A stretch of DNA of 12,682 nt from Fidelibacterota bacterium (GTDB taxonomy: Bacteria > Fidelibacterota > Marinisomatia > SCGC-AAA003-L08 > D37C17), in the NCBI GenBank assembly GCA_018671635.1, contig JABHHG010000145.1:1-12682 (forward strand). The letters are read 5' to 3'. The position numbers and the translations under genes were made by a program. This document shows, piece by piece, positions 6,537-12,682 of this stretch; positions within the stretch are counted from its first letter, which is position 1, and each line of letters opens with the position of its first letter. The notes below the pieces were generated by a model, which was not told where the DNA came from, searched no databases, and saw only the letters and a list, made by a program, of their open reading frames with translations.

Positions 6537-8192
6537 TTAAGTACTCTTCCATATTTTTAATTTTTGCCCCACATAAATCCGATTTGAACGAAGGCCATTC
6601 CATTTTTTAACTTTTCGAATAGACGTACGATACTTCATGGCAATTTCACTCAGTGTATCTCCACGCCTTACCGTATGATATATTTTTGTACTCTTAGAAG
6701 AACTCACCATGGAAGTTTTACGATATTGAGCATAGCCATCGGTAGGTATCTGTAAACGTTGACCGGGGCGAATATATTTTGCATTTCCCATTTTATTAAT
6801 GGACACAATATCTTTTACGCGAACACCATATTTACGGGCAATAAGCCAGAGGCTTTCACCCCGTTTTACTTTATGATCAATAAATACAATTTCTTCAACT
6901 TTTTCAATTTCTATTGCTGCATAGAGTGAATCAAATTTTACATTAAAACCTTCAGGTAATCTAAAACTATAGGTTTCATTCTCTTTTAAAGGAGGTATGG
7001 TTCCTTGCCGTAATTCAGGATTAAAGGATTGTAATTGCTTCGCCTCAATCCCAGATAACTCTGATAGAACTTCCAAGCTTACTGATTTATCTAATTTTTT
7101 AACGGTCCAATTCATTTCTGATTCCGAGGTAACCACAAATCCATAACGTTGGGGGTCAGTAGCTATAAAAATGGCCGCCATAATATTGGGCACATAATTA
7201 CGGGTTTGCCCAGGTAAACGAGATAATTTCCAATAATCAGTAGTGCCATGTCTTTTTATTTCTTTTCGAACCCGCCCACTTCCACAATTATAGGATGCAA
7301 AGGCCAAATACCAATCATCAAATTTTGTATATAAATCTTTTAAATATTGGGCAGCTGCATGGGTAGATTTTTCAAAGTCCCGTCGTTCATCAACCCACCA
7401 GTTTTTCTTCAAACCATAAGCCTTTCCCGTGGATGAAATAAATTGCCATGGGCCCGATGCGTGAGCATACGAATAAGCTTCTGGGTTTAATCCACTCTCA
7501 ATCATGGCCAAGTAAAAGAGTTCTGGCGGAACATTTTCTTGTTCTAATATGGGGAGCATTATTTTTTTGTAACGATCCATCCGATTTAACCATTTCTGTA
7601 CACTGGATCGACCCTCATTTTGAAAAAACTTAATAATGCTGGCAACTTTTTGATTATACGTAATGGGTATATGGCCTGGAATAACTTCAATTCTTTCTTC
7701 TACAAATTCAAGATCTTCCAATGTTTGACTATAAATATATTCATTTAACTTATCTCGAAATACAGCTACGGAGAGCCCTGTTTCTACTTTATCGATAGTA
7801 TTTGATTCATCCTCATAATAATCAATTGTAGCCGTTAATATTCTATTGAACTCTAATTTTTGAAATTCATCATTCCCATTTTTACTGAGGACATCTAATG
7901 CCGAAAGTGATTCAAAAAGTAAATCAAATTGATACATGGCTTCCAAGGTATCACCAGTTAAATCTGAAATGATAGCCTCAGAAAATATAGTTTTAGCTTC
8001 ATCCATTTGAGCTTCAAAAATATCCACATCCTCTTCATATAAAAGAGAATCTATTTTAATTTCTATTGCAGTAAATGTGGAGGAATCAATATTTTCAGTA
8101 TATACAGGCACTTCATCCTGCTTCAGTGAATCCTGTGAAAAAATGGAGGTCGCTAAAATAAAACTAGCCAATAAAATATGTGTCATTTTCAT
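6537..8192 (-). CDS. mltD: MltD-like lytic transglycosylase with C-terminal LysM domains
   Basis: This periplasmic enzyme cleaves the MurNAc-GlcNAc bond of peptidoglycan, leaving 1,6-anhydro ends. Order over 551 residues: a signal peptide (about 1-19, MKMTHILLASFILATSIFS), an acidic low-complexity region without a recognised domain (20-165), an SLT domain (about 205-345), a weak LysM-like stretch (about 365-412) and two clear LysM domains (438-483 and 505-548) for glycan binding. The catalytic Glu is E232 in LAMIESGLNPEAYS; GPWQFISSTGKAYGL (247-261) and AFASYNCGSGRV (297-308) are standard SLT motifs. No lipobox Cys follows the signal peptide, so unlike E. coli MltD it is probably not a lipoprotein. 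It starts 7 nt after the DUF2851 gene with only a weak Shine-Dalgarno sequence. MltD is the nearest named family; exact orthology is not shown. Confidence 0.92.
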   Translation of the reverse strand: MKMTHILLASFILATSIFSQDSLKQDEVPVYTENIDSSTFTAIEIKIDSLLYEEDVDIFEAQMDEAKTIFSEAIISDLTGDTLEAMYQFDLLFESLSALDVLSKNGNDEFQKLEFNRILTATIDYYEDESNTIDKVETGLSVAVFRDKLNEYIYSQTLEDLEFVEERIEVIPGHIPITYNQKVASIIKFFQNEGRSSVQKWLNRMDRYKKIMLPILEQENVPPELFYLAMIESGLNPEAYSYAHASGPWQFISSTGKAYGLKKNWWVDERRDFEKSTHAAAQYLKDLYTKFDDWYLAFASYNCGSGRVRKEIKRHGTTDYWKLSRLPGQTRNYVPNIMAAIFIATDPQRYGFVVTSESEMNWTVKKLDKSVSLEVLSELSGIEAKQLQSFNPELRQGTIPPLKENETYSFRLPEGFNVKFDSLYAAIEIEKVEEIVFIDHKVKRGESLWLIARKYGVRVKDIVSINKMGNAKYIRPGQRLQIPTDGYAQYRKTSMVSSSKSTKIYHTVRRGDTLSEIAMKYRTSIRKVKKWNGLRSNRIYVGQKLKIWKST

Positions 8193-8199
8193 GTACTTT

Positions 8200-9273
8200 T
8201 TAATTTTCTATATTAATAAACGGGCATTGAAATGCCTGATGAATTTTACAACAATTTTCTATTTGATATAACACGCCTTGTTGCAACCCAAATGTTCGAG
8301 GGAGATTAACTCCCCATTGCTTCATTTTTCGGGTGCAATTACCGTAAGCTTGAACTGGTAAATTATACCATTGCTCAAAGTTATCATTTTCTTCGGGAGC
8401 ATATTGACTACGTAATGGTAATATAATATTGCCCATAATTTCATTTAGATAGGCTTGCCCCGAAATCTGGAAACCATTCTCTATTAGACTCTTTTGTACG
8501 TCTAATAAATCAAGGCTAGAATATTCTGAAAGAGAAAGAGGGTCTCGTAAATACAATAGGGTTATTGCCATAATGAATGGCACACGTTTTTCTAAAGTTG
8601 CAGATGGAAATCGTGATCCCTTTTCATAATTCCTAGAAATAAGTGAATTGTATAATTGCTTGAAATTAGAATCAGAAATTGAATTTATCTGTTTTAATGA
8701 ATCTATATATTCAGAGACAATTTGTCTATTTCTAATATCTAATAAATAAAAGATGCGATTAAAGCCATCTGATTCATCATTAAAATTGGTACAGTGTTGA
8801 AGCCATCGTGTATATGCCCCCATCTTAAGAATAGACTCAATTTCACTAACGGCATAGGCATCTATAATATTATCACAAGAAATTATTTTCCCGCGGAAAA
8901 GAGGCAAATGGATTGTCTCAACCCATTTTTTATTATTTGTACGTATTGGAGTCTGAGCTCCATGAGATGAAATATGTAGAATTACATTATTATATTCAGC
9001 ATTTTCCTCATGCTTATGATGATACCAGTCTTCAGTAGATTCATGTAATTCCACATCCCCAATATACACTTCACCCTGAATTAAAATACAAGCATGTTTA
9101 TAATCTGGGCCAGAAAAACGATTTCGTTTACCCGGTGAAACAACTTCAATTGTTTTTCCCGTGGAGGATATAAATTGATTTCCCCCTTGCAATTCCCATA
9201 AAGGGTACATGGCTTTCTCATCATAGACATTATGAGTAAAATTAAATTGCTCAGGTATAGAGTAATAAATCAT
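8200..9273 (-). CDS. DUF2851 family protein of unknown function
   Basis: This 357-residue protein has no signal peptide or membrane segment, so it is probably cytoplasmic. It matches the conserved pattern of DUF2851 proteins: LWELQGG (25-31), GKRNRFSGPDYKHA (48-61), GDVELHESTEDWYHHKH (72-88) and YNNVILHISS (94-103). The C-terminus carries clustered cysteines (C313, C341, C342, C350) next to the FGLQQGVLYQI motif, which could bind a metal. The order E27, then D57 in GPD, then E75-L-H77 is reminiscent of the PD-(D/E)xK nuclease fold, but that is my inference and the activity is unknown. The ATG overlaps the serS stop by four bases (ATGA), so it is translationally coupled to serS. Envelope genes follow it, which does not settle its function. 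Confidence 0.85.
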   Translation of the reverse strand: MIYYSIPEQFNFTHNVYDEKAMYPLWELQGGNQFISSTGKTIEVVSPGKRNRFSGPDYKHACILIQGEVYIGDVELHESTEDWYHHKHEENAEYNNVILHISSHGAQTPIRTNNKKWVETIHLPLFRGKIISCDNIIDAYAVSEIESILKMGAYTRWLQHCTNFNDESDGFNRIFYLLDIRNRQIVSEYIDSLKQINSISDSNFKQLYNSLISRNYEKGSRFPSATLEKRVPFIMAITLLYLRDPLSLSEYSSLDLLDVQKSLIENGFQISGQAYLNEIMGNIILPLRSQYAPEENDNFEQWYNLPVQAYGNCTRKMKQWGVNLPRTFGLQQGVLYQIENCCKIHQAFQCPFINIEN

Positions 9274-10538
9274 TTAATGGTATCAATCCCCATAAATGGT
9301 ACGAGGACCTCTGGAATTTCAATTGAACCATCTGCTTTCTGATAGGTTTCTAATAATGCTACCATTAGCCGTGGGGTTGCCACACCTGAACCATTAAGGG
9401 TATGCACAAAATCTAACTTATTAGTATCACTTCTTCTAAAACGAATATTGCCTCTCCTCGCCTGAAAAGATTCAAAGTTACTGCAACTGGATACCTCTAA
9501 ATACTTATCTTCACCGGGGGCCCATAACTCGATGTCATAGCACTTTGCCGCAGAAAATGATAAATCACCTGTGCATAATGCAACAACCTTATAGTGTAAG
9601 CCCAATGCTTGTAAAATATCTTCCGCATCATTAACCAATGTTTCTAAAATTTCATATGATGTATCAGGATGAACAAATTGCACCATCTCCACTTTATTAA
9701 ACTGATGTAACCGTAATAAACCTCGTGTATCTTTACCATAGCTTCCGGCTTCACGTCTAAAGCATGCTGAATAGGCAGTATATTTATAAGGAAAATTTTC
9801 TTCTTCTAATTGCTCATCACGATGAATATTGGTTACCGGAACTTCAGCCGTTGAAATACAATAGAGATCATCACCTGAAATATGATACATATCCTCCTGA
9901 AACTTGGGGAGCTGTCCCGTCGTCGTTGTTGCTTCACGAGTCGTTAAAAATGGAGGGAATAATTCTTCATAACCATGTTTCTCCACATGAAAATTCAACA
10001 TGAAATTAATCAATGCACGTTCTAATTTTGCCCCCATTCCACGGTATAATGGAAACCCGCTTCCTGACATTTTTGTGGCACGTTTAAAGTCAAATAAATT
10101 ATATTTTTCTGATAATTCTAAATGTGATAAGGGAGTAAAATTAAATTGAGGTTTTTTGCCCCACTCTCTCACTAATGCATTATCACCTTCAGTCTGGCCA
10201 ATGGGTACTGAGTCATGATATACGTTGGGAATAAATAACAAGTTATTAAAAATTTGATCATCGATCTGTTTCAAATCTTGATCCATAACTTTAATTTTTT
10301 CAGAAACAGCGCGCATTTTTTCTATGGCAGTTGTTGCATCTTCACCATTCTTTTTTTTATCTGCAATAACCTTCGTAGCAGTATTCCGCTCAGATTTAAG
10401 TTGCTCAACAACTTGAATTAAATCACGTCGCTTATCATCGTGTGAAAAGAGGGTTTCCAAATCAAAGTCAACATTCTTATGTTGAAGACTTAATTTAACC
10501 TTATCAATATTTTCTCGAATAAATTTTAGAGACAACAT
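9270..10538 (-). CDS. serS: Serine--tRNA ligase
   Basis: This class II aminoacyl-tRNA synthetase charges tRNA-Ser with serine (and tRNA-Sec where present). It has 422 residues, the usual length. The N-terminal arm (about 27-100) is a long charged coiled coil that contacts the tRNA variable arm. The catalytic domain shows GFPLYRGMGAKLERAL (161-176), TAEVPVTN (230-237), motif 2 FRREAGSYGKDTRGLLRLHQF (260-280), the serine-site region LEVSSCSNFESFQARR (347-362) and motif 3 NGSGVATPRLMVALLETYQ (382-400). An AAGGA Shine-Dalgarno sequence sits ten bases before the ATG. It is the first gene of a six-gene string; an 87-nt gap separates it from the sugar transferase gene, so any promoter of its own should be there, though I could not identify one. 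Confidence 0.97.
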   Translation of the reverse strand: MLSLKFIRENIDKVKLSLQHKNVDFDLETLFSHDDKRRDLIQVVEQLKSERNTATKVIADKKKNGEDATTAIEKMRAVSEKIKVMDQDLKQIDDQIFNNLLFIPNVYHDSVPIGQTEGDNALVREWGKKPQFNFTPLSHLELSEKYNLFDFKRATKMSGSGFPLYRGMGAKLERALINFMLNFHVEKHGYEELFPPFLTTREATTTTGQLPKFQEDMYHISGDDLYCISTAEVPVTNIHRDEQLEEENFPYKYTAYSACFRREAGSYGKDTRGLLRLHQFNKVEMVQFVHPDTSYEILETLVNDAEDILQALGLHYKVVALCTGDLSFSAAKCYDIELWAPGEDKYLEVSSCSNFESFQARRGNIRFRRSDTNKLDFVHTLNGSGVATPRLMVALLETYQKADGSIEIPEVLVPFMGIDTIK

Positions 10539-10608
10539 CTATTCATTTTCCTTCTATAATTAAGCATGTAATTTAGGGGCATTAAAATATTTTTAAAAAG
10601 ACGCATTG

Positions 10609-10630
10609 GTTAAATAAAATTTTATTTAAC
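10609..10630 (-). terminator. AT-only perfect palindrome at the end of the sugar transferase gene, possible weak terminator
   Basis: The 22 bases form a perfect palindrome with 11-nt arms (GTTAAATAAAA and its complement) that includes the stop codon of the sugar transferase gene. A TTTTT run follows about eleven bases downstream on the minus strand. Apart from one G-C pair the stem is all A-T, and there is no real loop, so it would be a weak terminator. It could instead be a protein-binding site. It marks the border between the polysaccharide genes and the serS string. Confidence 0.35.
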
Positions 10631-11999
10631 GACCTCTCCCTTTTCCTAAAATAATTAGGGTCATCAACATGATTTTCATATCTAATAACATAGATATATT
10701 CTCAATGTAATAAAAATCATGCTTTAATTTATTCTCAACATTTTCTACAGTGGTATCATAATCTCCAATAACTTGTGCCCATCCTGTAATACCAGGGCGT
10801 AAACATAACCTTCGAGAATAATATGGAAATCGAGCTGTTAACTTCTCAACAAAGAATGGACGCTCAGGACGTGGCCCCACGATACTCATATCTCCTTTTA
10901 ATACATTAAATAATTGAGGGATTTCATCTATTCTAAATTTACGTAAAAAACGGCCTATTGGAGTAATACGTGGATCATCAACGCTCGCCCATACAGGGCC
11001 ACTTTCCTTCTCTGAATTTTCAAACATGGTTCTAAATTTGTATAAATTAAAATGCCTGCCTTTTCTACCTACCCTAACTTGAGTATAATAAATTGAACCT
11101 GAAGATGTGAGTTTAATGATAAAAATAACCATGATTATAATAGGCATTGCACACACTAAAGTTATTATTGAGATGAGAACATCTAATAATCGTTTAACTA
11201 ATCGTTGGTATTCTGTTAATATATCAGGATTTATATCGATTAGTGCCAATCCATGAAGGATACTCATTTTAACTTGTCCTGTCAGCGCTTCATACATATC
11301 TGGTACAATTTTAATACAGACCGAGAGATTATAAAGACTGCCAATAATATTTAAAATTTCATCATGACTATATTCACTGGATGAAATAATAATATCATCT
11401 ATATCATTATTTGAAATAATCTCCTGAATATCACTTAATCTGCCTAAATAAATGGTGGATTTATCCATATTCAAATCATTGTCATCAGAAACATAACCTA
11501 AAACATTATACCCTAGTGATGGAGACTTTTTTAATTGATTGATCAGATGCCATGAGGAATCTCCTTTACCCAATATAATTACATCCCGAAGACCAATTTT
11601 TGCATTCAAAAATAGCTTTTGAATCCATCTCACCATCAGCCTAAGCATCAAGGTTAGTATTAATAATTTACTCCAAAAAATGGATATTTCAACCATATAG
11701 TCAACCGTTATATCTTGAAGGAAATTTTGTAGGATTAAATACATTCCAACACTAATAATATATATTTTTGTAAAGTTTTTAATTTCACGTTTTCGAGACG
11801 TCAAGGGTGAAGGATTATAGCCTTTTGACAAATATCCCATAAACAAAAAACTAGCCCCTAATAGTAGTTTAATTACAGGAAGATGAGTATTGAAAGAAAT
11901 TTTATATAGAACCTTAAACGACAACATATCCAAAAACAATAAAATAATGATAATGAATAGTGATGCACGATTATGCTGTGTTATTTCACGAAACTTCAT
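10626..11999 (-). CDS. Polyprenyl-phosphate sugar-1-phosphate transferase (initiating glycosyltransferase)
   Basis: This membrane enzyme moves a sugar-1-phosphate from a nucleotide sugar to undecaprenyl phosphate, the first step of exopolysaccharide, capsule or O-antigen assembly. It has 457 residues. Order: four N-terminal membrane helices (about 14-124), a nucleotide-binding-like CoA-binding domain (about 136-240, VIILGKGDSSWHLINQL), a hydrophobic re-entrant helix (about 272-296) and the bacterial sugar transferase domain. Key motifs are VKRLLDV, FNLYKFRTMFENSEKESGPV, DPRITPIGRFLRKFRIDEIP, GDMSIVGPRPERP and RPGITGWAQV. It belongs to the WbaP/WcaJ class; the sugar cannot be read from sequence. 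I chose the ATG at 11999, which has GGAG six bases upstream; an in-frame ATG at 12011 would add MEFL. The gene overlaps the glycosyltransferase end by 14 bases (26 with the longer start). Confidence 0.92.
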   Translation of the reverse strand: MKFREITQHNRASLFIIIILLFLDMLSFKVLYKISFNTHLPVIKLLLGASFLFMGYLSKGYNPSPLTSRKREIKNFTKIYIISVGMYLILQNFLQDITVDYMVEISIFWSKLLILTLMLRLMVRWIQKLFLNAKIGLRDVIILGKGDSSWHLINQLKKSPSLGYNVLGYVSDDNDLNMDKSTIYLGRLSDIQEIISNNDIDDIIISSSEYSHDEILNIIGSLYNLSVCIKIVPDMYEALTGQVKMSILHGLALIDINPDILTEYQRLVKRLLDVLISIITLVCAMPIIIMVIFIIKLTSSGSIYYTQVRVGRKGRHFNLYKFRTMFENSEKESGPVWASVDDPRITPIGRFLRKFRIDEIPQLFNVLKGDMSIVGPRPERPFFVEKLTARFPYYSRRLCLRPGITGWAQVIGDYDTTVENVENKLKHDFYYIENISMLLDMKIMLMTLIILGKGRGR

Positions 12000-12682
12000 T
12001 AGAAACTCCATAAACGAGCTCTGTCTGCTGATTCACCAAATTAATATCAAATTTAGATGCCTGCTTGAATGAATTTTTACTCCAATTTTTAAGTTTATTT
12101 GAATTTACCATTTCGAGCATTGCCCTAAAAAGAGCATTAGAATCCTTTGGTTGTATTAATATTCCATTCCCATTAATGACTTCTCTGCACCCTGCCATAT
12201 CTGTTGTAATTATGGGCTTACTTGCTGCTAAAGCTTCGATTAGGCAATGGGGAATACCTTCTCTGTAATATGAAGGTAAAACTACCACATCGGCCCTTTC
12301 TAATAAACGTACAATGTCTTCTTTATATCCAATCCACTCACAATTGGGGGAATCAAAAGATGTTTTTATCCATGTCTCTGATACACTTCTTGGATTCCCT
12401 CTATCAATTTCTCCCGCTAATGTTAACGTGAAATTTGTGGTCTGCTCACGTAAAAGATATACGGCTTCTTTCAGCTCATTTAAGCCCTTATCAAATAACA
12501 TTCTAGATAAAAATAAAAAATGAATTTGGGGTATGGACCTTGTATATTTTATATGCCTAAACAAAGTCATGTCAACGCCTGAACTTGGAATCAAATGTGA
12601 ATTATTTTTATGGCTAATTTTAATTTTTATAAATTCATTCATATCATCTGGGTTCTGAAAAATATTATTAATCGAAGTGGAA
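11986..12682 (-). CDS. GT4-family glycosyltransferase, C-terminal part, cut by right edge
   Basis: This is a retaining glycosyltransferase of the GT4 (GT-B fold) family, probably adding a sugar to a lipid-linked surface polysaccharide precursor. The frame stays open past the Met at 12642 to the window edge, and the residues there (NIFQNPDDMNEFI) match the family's FQNPDD signature, so that Met is internal and the gene is truncated. About 231 residues are visible: SGVDMTLF before the second Rossmann domain, IHFLFLSRMLFDKGLNEL, the acceptor-side WIGYKEDI, and the donor-site EGIPHCLIEALAASKPIITT with the E-x7-E motif. CapM/PglA-type enzymes are the closest that I recognise; donor and acceptor are unknown. 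Its 3' end overlaps the sugar transferase gene, so the two are probably translated together. Confidence 0.9.
   Translation of the reverse strand, partial: STSINNIFQNPDDMNEFIKIKISHKNNSHLIPSSGVDMTLFRHIKYTRSIPQIHFLFLSRMLFDKGLNELKEAVYLLREQTTNFTLTLAGEIDRGNPRSVSETWIKTSFDSPNCEWIGYKEDIVRLLERADVVVLPSYYREGIPHCLIEALAASKPIITTDMAGCREVINGNGILIQPKDSNALFRAMLEMVNSNKLKNWSKNSFKQASKFDINLVNQQTELVYGVSNEVS
12006..12009 (-). promoter_or_regulatory. Shine-Dalgarno sequence deciding the sugar transferase start
   Basis: On the minus strand the bases are GGAG, six bases before the ATG at 11999 and inside the coding end of the upstream glycosyltransferase. The alternative ATG at 12011 has only a weaker AGAG-type match, and would place GGAG inside its second codon. 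This favours the shorter protein that begins MKFREI. Confidence 0.55.

Noticed and set aside
10539..10608. Possible serS promoter in the AT-rich gap, for example TTTTAA and TAAATT with 17-base spacing.
   Set aside because: Each hexamer matches the consensus in only three or four positions, and in DNA this AT-rich such pairs are expected by chance.
12640..12642. ATG at 12642 as the true start of the glycosyltransferase.
   Set aside because: The frame stays open to the edge and encodes the conserved FQNPDD signature just before it, so this Met is internal.
1..12682. tRNA or rRNA genes, CRISPR arrays, transposases, integrases, toxin-antitoxin pairs or phage genes.
   Set aside because: None was seen: gaps are too short for such elements and all long frames belong to recognised chromosomal families or to DUF families.

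Overview
The window is a compact, AT-rich stretch of bacterial chromosome, roughly one third G+C by eye. Every supported gene is on the minus strand, so transcription runs from the right edge to the left edge. The ParE subunit has the [21 protein letters not shown] N-terminus that I associate with Bacteroidetes and related FCB-group bacteria. A DUF2851 gene and a tiny COX24-type basic protein gene fit the same group. Shine-Dalgarno-like sequences are present before several genes, which is less typical of true Bacteroidetes, so a neighbouring FCB lineage (for example Marinimicrobia/SAR406-like) is my best guess. This placement is an inference from protein motifs, not a measured phylogeny.

Layout in the direction of transcription, right to left. 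(1) A surface-polysaccharide segment holds the 3' part of a GT4 glycosyltransferase (cut by the right edge) and a polyprenyl-phosphate sugar-1-phosphate transferase; their ends overlap. It finishes at an AT-only palindrome near 10620. (2) A tight gene string follows: serS, a DUF2851 gene, an MltD-like lytic transglycosylase, a short SppA peptidase, an HU/IHF DNA-binding protein and a 30-residue AURKAIP1/COX24-type ribosomal protein. Junctions are ATGA, 7 nt, TAA-t-ATG, TAATG and 17 nt, which suggests one transcript with translational coupling. It is closed by two consecutive RNA hairpins, the second a strong intrinsic terminator (5161-5196). (3) A second string begins immediately after that terminator: xseA, xseB, nadK, a DUF885-family lipoprotein and parE, which runs off the left edge. 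No gene-free gap exceeds about 115 bases.

Most of the window is housekeeping: serine charging of tRNA, cell-wall turnover and membrane proteolysis, nucleoid and ribosome proteins, exonuclease VII, NADP synthesis and chromosome decatenation. I see no mobile element, CRISPR array, tRNA or rRNA, and no convincing new defence or metabolic system. The points most worth a second look are: a DUF885 lipoprotein that has apparently lost its HExxxGHH zinc motif; a possible PD-(D/E)xK-like signature in the DUF2851 protein; the terminator placed only four bases before the xseA start codon; the long structured RNA hairpin beside it; and the 30-codon basic-protein gene, which automatic callers easily miss.
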